DNA of 64,000 bases. Source: Alkalinema pantanalense. Lineage in GTDB: Bacteria > Cyanobacteriota > Cyanobacteriia > Leptolyngbyales > Leptolyngbyaceae. The notes under the pieces are model-generated. The model was given only the letters and a program-made list of their open reading frames with translations. It was not told where the DNA came from and did no database searches. The first letter of the stretch is position 1; every line of letters starts with the position of its first letter. The translations under genes were made by a program, and so were the position numbers. Positions 27,464 through 36,103 of this stretch are shown here, in pieces. Location: assembly GCF_050753345.1 (NCBI RefSeq), contig NZ_JBLZFX010000014.1:1-64000 (forward strand). Direction: 5' to 3'.

Positions 27464-27715
27464 ATGTCTGTAAAAAGTGCTACTCGATTTCTGAGCGCAG
27501 TTGCTCAAGATCAGGGGATACGCGATCGGTTTATCGCAGTTCAATCTCCAGATGAGTTTATTCAAATTTCCCATCAACTCGGCTACAGCTTTACGACTTC
27601 TGAATTGAAAAAAGTAGTGAGTCGCCGTAGCCGAGGAGTAGCCATTCGCCGTCAAACCGGAATTTGGCCCTGGTTGCGAACCGTTAATTGGATCGATCGT
27701 CCAGCCTACGCTTAA
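27464..27715 (+). CDS. Nif11-domain small protein
   Basis: An 83-residue protein whose first 55 residues fit the Nif11 domain: SATRFLSAVAQDQGIRDRF, then SPDEFIQISHQLGYSFTTSELKKVV. Nif11 domains occur in nitrogen-fixation-locus proteins and as leader parts of ribosomal peptide precursors. Here there is no GG/GA leader-cleavage site or Cys/Ser/Thr-rich core; the tail is basic and Trp-rich (IRRQTGIWPWLRTVNW), like other stand-alone cyanobacterial Nif11 proteins. ATG 27464 has a good AGGAG site. No radical-SAM, lanthipeptide or protease gene lies nearby, so peptide maturation is not supported by context. Confidence 0.75.
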   Translation: MSVKSATRFLSAVAQDQGIRDRFIAVQSPDEFIQISHQLGYSFTTSELKKVVSRRSRGVAIRRQTGIWPWLRTVNWIDRPAYA

Positions 27716-27765
27716 TTCACTTAAATGCGCTGTATTACACTGGCAGATTCTCTGGTGAACAGATT

Positions 27766-27804
27766 ATCTACGCATTGAATCTACGCATTGGATCTACGCA
27801 GTGG
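27766..27804. repeat. Three tandem copies of a 13-base unit
   Basis: ATCTACGCATTGA, ATCTACGCATTGG and ATCTACGCAGTGG follow one another in the short gap between the convergent Nif11 and hisG genes. It ends 9 bases from the hisG stop codon. No hairpin is formed; it is probably a slippage-derived array. Confidence 0.75.
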
Positions 27805-27813
27805 TAGGTTCGG

Positions 27814-28464
27814 CTACACACCAGCGGGTTGAGCGACTTGTGCCCGTAGGCGATCGATGTATTCATGGACATTGTCGGTATTGAGCCGATAGCTGAGTGG
27901 ATAGGCAATCAGACGAGCCGTGGTATGAAACAAGGTCTCGATTTCAATTAACCCGTTTTCCCGGAGAGTATTGCCTGTCGCTACCAAATCCACGATCGCC
28001 TCAGACATGCCGGTAATTGGCCCCAGTTCCACAGAGCCATGGAGATAAACAATCTCCACGGGTAAGTCTAAGCTTTCAAAATACTCGCGGGCACAGTGGA
28101 CAAACTTAGAGGCTACACGCCCATGCATCGGTAATTCCAGGGGCGATCGATAGGGACTGTCTTTTTTGACGGCTACGGACATGCGGCAGCCCCCAAACCT
28201 AAGATCCACCACATGGGCTACGTTGGGAGTTTGTTCCCGTAACACGTCGTAGCCCACGATGCCCAGTTGAGCTTGTCCATATTCAACATAAACCGGAACA
28301 TCGCCATTGCGCACGAGTAAAGCACGAGCGGTTCCTGTTGGATCCTCAATTTGTAATTGGCGGCATCCGGGCTCTAGGAAGGCGCTGAAGTCTAGGCCGA
28401 CGGATTTGAGCAGTCGAATACTCTCTTTGAGAAGTTCGCCTTTGGCTAGCGCAATGGTGAGCAT
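27814..28464 (-). CDS. hisG: ATP phosphoribosyltransferase, short form
   Basis: A 216-residue HisG, first enzyme of histidine biosynthesis (ATP + PRPP to phosphoribosyl-ATP). The N-terminus MLTIALAKGELLKESIRLL and the segments LVRNGDVPVYVEYGQAQLGIVGYDVL and GSVELGPITGMSEAIVDLVATGNTLRENGL (PRPP-binding loop) are diagnostic. At this length it lacks the C-terminal ACT-like regulatory domain, so as a HisG-short it should need HisZ, which is not in the window. It is divergent from the response regulator gene, with only 46 bases between their starts. Confidence 0.95.
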   Translation of the reverse strand: MLTIALAKGELLKESIRLLKSVGLDFSAFLEPGCRQLQIEDPTGTARALLVRNGDVPVYVEYGQAQLGIVGYDVLREQTPNVAHVVDLRFGGCRMSVAVKKDSPYRSPLELPMHGRVASKFVHCAREYFESLDLPVEIVYLHGSVELGPITGMSEAIVDLVATGNTLRENGLIEIETLFHTTARLIAYPLSYRLNTDNVHEYIDRLRAQVAQPAGV

Positions 28465-28510
28465 AGAGGAAAATTAGGGTGTAGGGTATAGAAAATGATC
28501 CTAGCCTAAG

Positions 28511-29215
28511 ATGAGAATTCTGCTGGTAGATGACGAAGCGGAAATGGCGGAACCGCTGAGTCGTATGTTGGAAAAAGAAGGATATCAGGTTGAAGTGGCC
28601 TATGATGGCGATCGAGGCGATCGATTAGCGATGCAAGGTCAGTATGATTTACTGATTTTGGATTGGATGTTGCCCCAAAAGTCGGGGCTAGAAATTTGTC
28701 AGCATGTGCGATCGCGGGGGGATGTGACGCCAGTATTATTCCTAACGGCGAAGGATACGATCGACGATCGCGTGGAAGGTTTGGATGCGGGGGCGGATGA
28801 TTATTTAGTCAAGCCCTTTGAGTTGCGGGAGTTGTTGGCACGGGTTCGGGCACTCTTGCGACGGCCTCCGGCGATCGTGGAATCTGTGCCAGTAACGGCT
28901 CTCCCCACCACATTCAGCGTTGACGGTTTAGAGTTAAACGTGCAAAATCAACTGGCCTCTCGCAATGGTCGATCGATCGAACTTTCGGAAAAAGAAACGC
29001 AGTTGCTAGCCTACTTGATGGAGTCACCCAACCAGTTGCTGACCCATGAGCAAATTTCCCAACATCTTTGGGCTGCGGATGAAAAGCCTGCCAGCAATGC
29101 ATTGGCTGCACAAATTCGATTGCTACGACGAAAAATTGAAGCACCCGGTGAAGACTCCTTGATTCATACGGTATATGGTAAAGGCTATCGATTTGGCAAT
29201 CTTCTGGAAGATTAA
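28511..29215 (+). CDS. rppA: OmpR/PhoB-type response regulator (RppA-like)
   Basis: A 234-residue two-component regulator. The receiver has DDE at 7-9, phospho-acceptor Asp51 in LILDWMLPQKSG, the FLTAKD Thr and a Lys in LVKPFELRELLARV. The C-terminal winged helix spans about 130-230 (SEKETQLLAYLMESPNQLLTHEQISQHLW, ending TVYGKGYRFG). The receiver strongly resembles cyanobacterial RppA (NrsR-like), which with kinase RppB controls photosynthesis-gene redox or nickel responses. The RppA name is by similarity from memory. Usually rppB follows; here the next 660 bases hold no kinase. Confidence 0.8.
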   Translation: MRILLVDDEAEMAEPLSRMLEKEGYQVEVAYDGDRGDRLAMQGQYDLLILDWMLPQKSGLEICQHVRSRGDVTPVLFLTAKDTIDDRVEGLDAGADDYLVKPFELRELLARVRALLRRPPAIVESVPVTALPTTFSVDGLELNVQNQLASRNGRSIELSEKETQLLAYLMESPNQLLTHEQISQHLWAADEKPASNALAAQIRLLRRKIEAPGEDSLIHTVYGKGYRFGNLLED

Positions 29216-29926
29216 AGACAACGCTAATTACGATCAAGCTTGCAGTGATTGCTTTGGCAGTTCAAATAGAATGTAGCCGAAAAAGCTGCTTACCAAGTTA
29301 TTGGAGTCTTTAGAGGGTTTCACTCTACCTTGACAACAATGACCGGAGTAATTGCGTGAGGTGCCGTGCGTTTTTGCGCGATCAAGAGGCTGCGATCGTT
29401 GGCTCAGCGAAGAGTGAGCAAAATTGATTGACTAATGCTACAAATCCGATCCCCCTAGCCTCCTTAAAAAAGGAAGAACTGAAAAAGTAGAGACCATTAA
29501 TGGGATTGCGGGAAAATCTGATGATTCTCTCAAATGCTCCCTTATTAAGGAGGAATTGGGTCACTATGGGTTGCAATCACAAATTGATTTGGTATGACGG
29601 CGGTATGTTGCGGTTGTATGTTGCATAAGTTCTACCCTGGGATGGGCTATGGAGCAGTATTGCTCAGAGACCCGTTTCTTGCATTGCTAGCATCTTTTGT
29701 ATGGCTAGTATCAGTTGGGTCGCTCAATTGAGGAAGATCATCTACGGCGAAGATTAACGGAGGTTAGGCTACGGAGCTTTAAGATTTTGCCGATCGTTGG
29801 CTTATCAATCCGGATTTGGGCAAGATTAGGGTGTATCAAATTGCGTTAATTACGAATTTACCGCTGGGTTGCACCGCATAGATGCAAGTCAGTACAGCGG
29901 AGCTGTGGTGGGAGGAGAGGAATCAA
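29216..29926. other. Intergenic region downstream of the RppA-like gene
   Basis: About 710 bases with no credible gene. It contains the MITE-like repeat at 29441-29566. Where a partner kinase gene might be expected there is none, and no kinase remnant (H-box, N-box) is visible on either strand. The SD of the next gene (AGGAGAGG) lies at 29912-29920. Confidence 0.5.
29441..29566. repeat. MITE-like dispersed repeat with inverted ends
   Basis: The left end AATCCGATCCCCCTAGCC runs into CCTCCTTAAAAAAGGAAG. The right end has CTCCCTTATTAAGGAGG followed by AATTGGGT, roughly the reverse complement of the left end. The ATCCCCCTA-CCTCCTTAA phrase is the core of a small interspersed repeat common in cyanobacterial intergenic DNA. 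It is non-coding and short (about 126 bases), so any mobility would depend on a transposase elsewhere. Confidence 0.55.
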
Positions 29927-30835
29927 ATGGTGGTAGCAGCGGAAATGTCGAAATCCTTACAATCTGGACGATCGATCGTACAAGTCAGCATGCTGTCAGT
30001 TTTGCTGAGTTTCCTGACGATCGGGTGTGGAAGTCCTGTAGGTTCCAGTGGGCAGTCTTCTGCGCAAGGCAACCTGTCCAGTTATTCCAGCAATCCTAGC
30101 GATTCCAAGAATCCCAACGGTACCTCCCAGATCCCCGCTACCAGTCAAAAAGGGCAGGAGTCTACTGAAGCGACCAATTCAGCGGAGGCCAATCCAGAAA
30201 GCTCTACGAAAGCCGCTAAGATGGTAGCCCAGGCAGGGTCTTCCCAGTCCACTAAAGCCACGATCGACGACTTTATTCCCGCAGGCTGGCAATTGTCGCA
30301 ACAAATTTCAGGGGATTTGAATGGCGATCGTCGCTCCGATGCAGTGCTGAAGCTTTCGAAGGATGGACAGTTTGATTTAATTGTTTTACTTGCAACTTCT
30401 TCCGGTTGGCAACAGCTAGCCCATGCGCCGAATCTGCTCTTCTGTGGGGGCTGCGCGGGACCGTTGGGCACCAATCAGGGAGGCCATATCCGTATCGAAA
30501 TCGAGGAGGATGTGTTGCTGGTGAAACAAATTGCAGGCAGCCGAGGTGCCGTGGAAATCGTGCATCGCTTCTGGATCGATCGTCCCTCTGGCCAATTGGT
30601 TCTGATTGGTGAAGATGTCAATCCCTACGATCGGGCTAACGGAAATGAAATTCGAGATAGTCGTAACTTCCTAACGGGTAAACGAATTGTTGAGGAATAC
30701 CGAGGTAATCCAGACGGGGGCGGCAAGCAACTCATCCGCACGCAAAACTTAGCCGTATCACGTCAATTACAGCCGATCGACGCGATCGACATTGAGCAAG
30801 TGCGTAGCAGTGCTCCAGAACTCCCTGCTGATTAA
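29927..30835 (+). CDS. Lipoprotein with FG-GAP-like domain
   Basis: A 302-residue lipoprotein. ATG 29927 has an AGGAGAGG site 6 bases upstream; an ATG at 29882 would add 15 residues. The signal sequence ends in the lipobox LTIGCGS, so Cys is acylated and the protein is membrane-bound in the periplasm. A 90-residue Ser/Asn/Thr-rich linker follows. The folded part contains SGDLNGDRRSDAVLKLSKDG, an Asp-rich FG-GAP/VCBS-type calcium motif, and a beta-rich remainder. Next gene starts in the overlapping TAATG, or 80 bases later. Function unknown; it is the first of three consecutive lipoprotein genes. Confidence 0.72.
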   Translation: MVVAAEMSKSLQSGRSIVQVSMLSVLLSFLTIGCGSPVGSSGQSSAQGNLSSYSSNPSDSKNPNGTSQIPATSQKGQESTEATNSAEANPESSTKAAKMVAQAGSSQSTKATIDDFIPAGWQLSQQISGDLNGDRRSDAVLKLSKDGQFDLIVLLATSSGWQQLAHAPNLLFCGGCAGPLGTNQGGHIRIEIEEDVLLVKQIAGSRGAVEIVHRFWIDRPSGQLVLIGEDVNPYDRANGNEIRDSRNFLTGKRIVEEYRGNPDGGGKQLIRTQNLAVSRQLQPIDAIDIEQVRSSAPELPAD

Positions 30836-30915
30836 TGGTTGATCCAAAAATTGTTCCTTCTAAGAATCGCTTTGCAATATCCTATGCTGTCCGACGGGAG
30901 AGAGTTTCATTCTGT

Positions 30916-31482
30916 ATGAATCATCAAAAAAACATTCAGTCTGTTATTCGACTCACCTTAATTAGCAGCATTGTCAGTTGCATGGGTCTGCTGACGATGG
31001 GTTGTGCTCGACCACAATTACTAAACCCATCCCCTACGATCGCGGCTACTATTCCAACACTGCCTCCGTCTCCCGAATCCATCCCCGAATCTACCCAGAC
31101 TTCTACGCCCCAAAAACTTACGCTTCAAGGGGTTCCCCTTCCCTACATGCCCAATACTAAATTGTTTGGGATTCTTTCTAAGGGCTGTGAACGAGTGGAT
31201 TTAGCAACCTGGCAGCATCCGACGAGAGAGGTGATGATTCAGCGAGGTGTAGAAATTATTGCCGTGCAATTGTGTAACGATCGAACTTATCCGGTTTTTT
31301 ATGTCAATTTTCCCTACGCTCCCCACGGTCAAACCAAAGACTATTTTGATCCTTTGTATGCTGAGATGAAATCAGCCAATGGCGGTTGGCCCTTTGCCTT
31401 TGTTTCAATGAAAGATCAGACGATCGTGCAAATTTCGCCCAGTCAGGATGGTGCGATTCAAATGGAGTTCGATCAGTTTTAA
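30916..31482 (+). CDS. Predicted lipoprotein
   Basis: A 188-residue protein from ATG 30916, which places the signal MNHQKNIQSVIRLTLISSIVSCMGLLTMGCARP with lipobox LTMGCA at the expected distance. A GGGAGAGAG stretch precedes it. The in-frame ATG at 30835 overlaps the previous stop (TAATG) but would put the signal over 50 residues in. A Pro/Thr/Ser-rich linker leads to a small domain of about 120 residues with two Cys (SKGCERV; VQLCNDR), rich in aromatic residues. No family is recognised. It is probably co-transcribed with its lipoprotein neighbours. Confidence 0.65.
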   Translation: MNHQKNIQSVIRLTLISSIVSCMGLLTMGCARPQLLNPSPTIAATIPTLPPSPESIPESTQTSTPQKLTLQGVPLPYMPNTKLFGILSKGCERVDLATWQHPTREVMIQRGVEIIAVQLCNDRTYPVFYVNFPYAPHGQTKDYFDPLYAEMKSANGGWPFAFVSMKDQTIVQISPSQDGAIQMEFDQF

Positions 31483-31559
31483 ATTGGGTTGTAACTGCGC
31501 TTGGATGCCCGGTTCACCGTCTAAAATTGCCTCATGTTGCTCCAATCCTCTCATCTACT

Positions 31560-32441
31560 ATGACTTCCAACGCTCCAAAATCCAATTCCTTCAGAATCGC
31601 AGGTCTGCTTTTAGCGGGTTGTCTTGGGTTAATTACCGTGGGTTGTGGGACAGGGACGGGGTCTAATCCTGCTTCTAGCAGTCCAGAACCGACACCCACG
31701 ACGACGGAAACCCGTGGTAATACGACGGAATCCCCTTCAGCAACGCCGGAGAATGCCCAAAGTTCCCAAAATACCCCGACCAAAATTGCCACAGCAAAAA
31801 TCGCTGAGGGGAACTACTGGCTAGGCCATACGGATGAAGGCTTGGAAGTGCAGGGCGATCGCTATCGATATTATTCCGAAGGGGGCGAACAACCCTGGCG
31901 ATCGCTGGATAGTTTACAGGCGGTTCAAGCGGGTGTAGTTTACGATGGCCGGGTCTACTGGTGTCTTGCGTCCATGAAGCCGAAGGGGAGCATTGCAAGC
32001 TGTTCTGAGCAAGGGTGGGTCACGAAATCGACGAGCACCTCGACCCGGCCCATGCCACCGTCTGGGGCGAACCGTGCATTGTTATTTTCCTGTATGACGG
32101 AGAATGGCAAAGAGATTTTGCTCTATGAAACCGACTCCACGATCGAGTATTCCTTTGGGCGTCCTGATGAGACACCAGAATTAGAGCTTCAGGTTCCGCG
32201 CGATCGGGCTTCAACTTGGCAATGGAAAGGGGTGGGACGGTGGATGAGTTATGCGGTGGATGTGCCTAATGGTGATACGACGTATAGCGTGTTTTGGGGC
32301 GTCGATCGATTATCTGAAACTCGCGATATTGATGCTGGAGTGAATTTAAAGAGCAACAGTAAACTAGCTGCAACGGTAAACTGTGTGGGCAAAGTGACCA
32401 GCAACTTGCAAGGGGTTAAACTTCAACCTAGACAAGATTAA
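31560..32441 (+). CDS. Predicted lipoprotein
   Basis: A 293-residue protein from ATG 31560 (MTSNAPKSNSFRIAGLLLAG...), with lipobox LITVGCG near residue 28. A Thr/Pro/Ser/Asn-rich linker of about 60 residues is followed by a beta-rich domain of about 200 residues (YWLGHTDEGLEVQGDRYRYY; WRSLDSLQAVQAGVVYDGRVYW) with several Cys that could form disulfides. The frame extends upstream over the end of the previous gene, but that part is unlikely to be translated. No family is recognised. It is the third lipoprotein in a row and is 66 bases before the CHAT gene. Confidence 0.68.
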   Translation: MTSNAPKSNSFRIAGLLLAGCLGLITVGCGTGTGSNPASSSPEPTPTTTETRGNTTESPSATPENAQSSQNTPTKIATAKIAEGNYWLGHTDEGLEVQGDRYRYYSEGGEQPWRSLDSLQAVQAGVVYDGRVYWCLASMKPKGSIASCSEQGWVTKSTSTSTRPMPPSGANRALLFSCMTENGKEILLYETDSTIEYSFGRPDETPELELQVPRDRASTWQWKGVGRWMSYAVDVPNGDTTYSVFWGVDRLSETRDIDAGVNLKSNSKLAATVNCVGKVTSNLQGVKLQPRQD

Positions 32442-32507
32442 TTTTATTAATTGATTCGTTAGTGATCAATTGTTCCTGCTATCGTTATTGGAAGTGGTGT
32501 TTGGACT

Positions 32508-35500
32508 ATGTCGGTAAGATTTAAATCAATCAAGTTTGCATTGGTCTTTCTGTCGATCGTAGCAATGGGTGGAGGATTGCCGATCTCAGCCCCGTTCGGA
32601 ATCTCTCCCGCAACTGCGCAAACATCTGATGCCCGGAAAGCAGAGGCCGATCGTTTATTACAACAAGCGATCAAGCAATTTGAGGCTGAACAGTATGATA
32701 TGGCTTTACAGTCTTCTCAAGCAGCGCTAGCTATCTATAACAAAATTCAAGATCGTGAGGCGATCGGAGAAGCAATTCGCCACATTGGACGGGCATATTA
32801 TGGTCTCAAGGATCATGCTAAAGCTTTTGAGTTTTTCCAAAAGAGTCTTTCGATCGCTCGTGAGGTCAAAAACTTGCGGGGTGAAGGAAGAACGTTAAAT
32901 AATTTAGGAGTACTCTACGAAGCCCAAAAGAATCCTGATAAGGCAATTGAATTTTATAAGCAAAGCGTTGAAGTTTCTCAAAAAGCAGCCGATCGAGAAA
33001 GTCTAGCAATTGCGCTAAATAACCTTGGATTAATCTATCAGGTACAGTCAGATTTCAACCAAGCTCAGAGTTACTTTCAGAGAAGCTTAGCCATTGGGCG
33101 GGAATTAAGAGATCGTAGGATGGAAGCCGACACCTTAATCTATTTAGGTGATTTATATGCAGGTTGGCCTGACCAGATTTCCCAAGCGATCGGATACTAT
33201 CAACAAAGTTTGCCTATTCTAACAATACTTCAGAGACGGAAAAACGAAGCCGATGTCCTATCAGGGTTGGGAATTGTTTACTACAAGCTGAAAGATTATC
33301 AAAAATCAATTGAGTTCCATCAGCAAAGCTTGGCAATTTACATTGAGCTAAAGAGGCAAGGTAGCATTGCTAATACCCTGCGCAACCTTGGTATTGCCTA
33401 TGAAGTTATGAAACAAAAGGAACAAGCAGTAGAGTATTACCAACGAAGTTTAAAAGTTGCCCAAGACGCTATAGATAAAGTGAATGAAGCGAAGACGTTT
33501 AGAACTTTAGGGATTTTTTATCAATCTTCAGATTTTGGCAAAGCCTATAATGCTTTTCAAAGTAGCCTTAAGCTATGGCGCGAGTTGAAAAATCGCCAGC
33601 AAGAAGCCAACACGTTACTTCAGATGGGAGACTTTTTTGCATTGTGGCGCAGTAACTGTTCTCGGGCGATCGATGAAGCTTACACGCCTAGTTTGCCGAT
33701 TTTTCGTGAATTGCGCGATCGTGGGAGTGAAGCCCGCGCCTTAGCAGGGATTGGTCAATGCTATGCCGATGAACATGCAGGCAATGAAAAAGCCTTTGAA
33801 GTTTTAAATCAAGGGTTAACGCTTGCCCGTGAAGTCAACGATCGTTGGACGGAAGGTCGAATTTTAACGTCGTTGGGCAAGTCCTATCAGTCATTGGATG
33901 AACGAAAAAATAACCGATGGAAAAGCGGAATGTTATCCACTGATTTTAGTCAATCCCCAGAGTCGATCGAACAGGCAACTAAAGCACTACGCTACTCGCA
34001 ACAAGGGCTGAAAATTGCCCAAGACGTTAAAAACCGTTGGGGGGAAGCTCTCGCCTTGGCCAACTTGGGCCGAACCTATGGTGTGCTAGGAGAACATCAA
34101 AAAGCGATCGATAGCCAAAAGCAACGGTTAATCATTACTCGCGAATACCAAGACACCACCGCAGAAGCGGAAACTCTGAACTTGTTGGGACGTCTCTATG
34201 CTGCCCGTGGCGAATTTTCTACGGCGATCGTGTACCATCAAGCGGCCCTTGACATTTATCGAGCACGGCAGAAACGCTACGAAGATTCTTTAAGGAAGTC
34301 AAATTTATCTGTCAATCTGCTCTACGAATATCGTGAATCATTAATGTATCTAGGCGATACTTATCAACAAAGTAGAGATTACCAAAAAGCGATTCAAGCT
34401 TATGAAGAAGCATTAGATCTGAAAAATAAAAAAGGATCTGGCTATGGTGGCAGCTTTGAGGTCGCAATTCGGCGTAAGATGGGTTACACATTTTTGCGTG
34501 CTAATCAACTAGCCCAAGCTGAAACTGCATTTCGGGATATTTTGACTTATGATGAAGACTTTAGAATTGCTGTTGGTTATGGTTCTTCGTCTAAGCCAGC
34601 AACAGATTCTGAAAGAATTAACATGGCTGAGTTACAAGCATCTGATTATCGAGAACTCCAAAAGATTTTAGTTCTGCAAAATCGTGTTGAAGATGCGTTG
34701 GAAGTTGCAGAAGAAGCCAGAGCAAAAGTCCTTGTAGAACTGCTGTTTGCACGGATGCAAGGGCGTCAAGTTCCTGATTTTAAGACCCTGCCAAAACCGC
34801 TAAAGTTAACTGAAATTCGTCAAATTGCTAAAACGCAAAATTCCACATTGGTGCAGTATTCATTGATTGATACAGAGCAATTATATATTTGGGTGATTAA
34901 ACCCAATGGAGACATCAAATTCCAGATTTCAAAATTGGCAAAAACAGCGTCGATCGAACAACTGGTTGCAGAAAGCCGAGGTTCGATCGCGGTGATTTCC
35001 ACGGTACCAACGACACCACGATCGACCACCCAGCCAGAAACCGATCTCCAACGACTCTATCAAGCCCTTGTCGCGCCGATCTCCGCTGATTTGCCCACCG
35101 ATCCGAGTCAACGGGTCACCTTCCTGCCCCAAGGCGAACTCTTTTTTGTCCCATTCCCCGCTCTGAAAGATGAACAGGGACGCTACTTAATTGAAAAACA
35201 TACTCTCTCCACTGCCCCGTCCATCCAAACCCTGCAACTGACCCGTGAACAAGCCAAAAAAGCTCAGGTAAAAGGGACTCCTTTGGTTGTTGGTGATCCC
35301 AAAATGCCGATCTTTGAAGGGGCTCCCTTGACGAATCTACCGGGTGCCCGCCAAGAGGCGATCGCCATTGCCAAATTGCTGAACACCCAACCGCTGATCG
35401 GAGAACAAGCCACAAAATCCACGGTTCTCAATCAAATGAAATCGGCTTCGATTATCCACTTAGCAACCCATGGCTTACTGAACCAAAACAAAGACAAAGT

Positions 35501-35879
35501 TCCAGGCGCGATCGCTCTTGCACCCAGCGGCTCAGACAACGGCTTTCTGACCTCCAGCGAAATTTTTGATCTTAAGTTAACGGCTCACTTAGCGGTACTG
35601 AGTGCCTGCGACACGGGACGGGGAGACATCAAAGGCGATGGCGTAATTGGCTTGTCCCGATCGCTGATTGCGGCTGGGGTGCCCAGTGTTGTGGTTTCCC
35701 TATGGGCCGTTAACGATAATTCCACCAGTGTGTTTATGGATCATTTCTATCGCCATCTCACCACCAATCCCAACAAAGCCCAAGCCCTACGACAAGCAAT
35801 GCTGGACACCATGAAGCAATATCCCAAACCCAGGGACTGGGCAGCCTTTACCCTAGTCGGAGAAAGCGATCGGTTGTAA
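32508..35879 (+). CDS. Exported TPR-CHAT protein (putative caspase-like protease)
   Basis: A 1123-residue protein with a signal peptide (hydrophobic run to about 25, likely cut after PATAQ). Residues about 45-740 are a long series of tetratricopeptide units of the Kinesin-light-chain-like type (for example GEGRTLNNLGVLYEAQKNPDKAIEFYKQSVEVSQK). Residues about 790-1123 are a CHAT domain with the His of HLATHGLL near 989 and the Cys of LSACDTGRGD near 1034, the predicted catalytic dyad of the caspase-HetF clan. It ends in AAGVPSVVVSLWAVND...FMDHFYRHL. In other CHAT proteins TPRs recognise an activator. Substrate and trigger here are unknown; export to the periplasm is the striking point. Confidence 0.9.
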   Translation: MSVRFKSIKFALVFLSIVAMGGGLPISAPFGISPATAQTSDARKAEADRLLQQAIKQFEAEQYDMALQSSQAALAIYNKIQDREAIGEAIRHIGRAYYGLKDHAKAFEFFQKSLSIAREVKNLRGEGRTLNNLGVLYEAQKNPDKAIEFYKQSVEVSQKAADRESLAIALNNLGLIYQVQSDFNQAQSYFQRSLAIGRELRDRRMEADTLIYLGDLYAGWPDQISQAIGYYQQSLPILTILQRRKNEADVLSGLGIVYYKLKDYQKSIEFHQQSLAIYIELKRQGSIANTLRNLGIAYEVMKQKEQAVEYYQRSLKVAQDAIDKVNEAKTFRTLGIFYQSSDFGKAYNAFQSSLKLWRELKNRQQEANTLLQMGDFFALWRSNCSRAIDEAYTPSLPIFRELRDRGSEARALAGIGQCYADEHAGNEKAFEVLNQGLTLAREVNDRWTEGRILTSLGKSYQSLDERKNNRWKSGMLSTDFSQSPESIEQATKALRYSQQGLKIAQDVKNRWGEALALANLGRTYGVLGEHQKAIDSQKQRLIITREYQDTTAEAETLNLLGRLYAARGEFSTAIVYHQAALDIYRARQKRYEDSLRKSNLSVNLLYEYRESLMYLGDTYQQSRDYQKAIQAYEEALDLKNKKGSGYGGSFEVAIRRKMGYTFLRANQLAQAETAFRDILTYDEDFRIAVGYGSSSKPATDSERINMAELQASDYRELQKILVLQNRVEDALEVAEEARAKVLVELLFARMQGRQVPDFKTLPKPLKLTEIRQIAKTQNSTLVQYSLIDTEQLYIWVIKPNGDIKFQISKLAKTASIEQLVAESRGSIAVISTVPTTPRSTTQPETDLQRLYQALVAPISADLPTDPSQRVTFLPQGELFFVPFPALKDEQGRYLIEKHTLSTAPSIQTLQLTREQAKKAQVKGTPLVVGDPKMPIFEGAPLTNLPGARQEAIAIAKLLNTQPLIGEQATKSTVLNQMKSASIIHLATHGLLNQNKDKVPGAIALAPSGSDNGFLTSSEIFDLKLTAHLAVLSACDTGRGDIKGDGVIGLSRSLIAAGVPSVVVSLWAVNDNSTSVFMDHFYRHLTTNPNKAQALRQAMLDTMKQYPKPRDWAAFTLVGESDRL

Positions 35880-36103
35880 GTACAAGCCGATCTTGAGGAT
35901 CGTAGGTGTAGGTTTCGCAATTTTCGAAGATAGGATTGCATGAGTGACTAGAACTGGGAGATAGAAACTTGGGGCGTAATGCGATCGTGCTTACTGAGGT
36001 CAGGGTGCCATTCCAGAAGATGAACTTTAACCGCTTGTAGACGGCAGACCACTGAAAAATCAGTTGAAAAATCAGTGACTGAGATACTTACAGAGAGAGC
36101 TTT

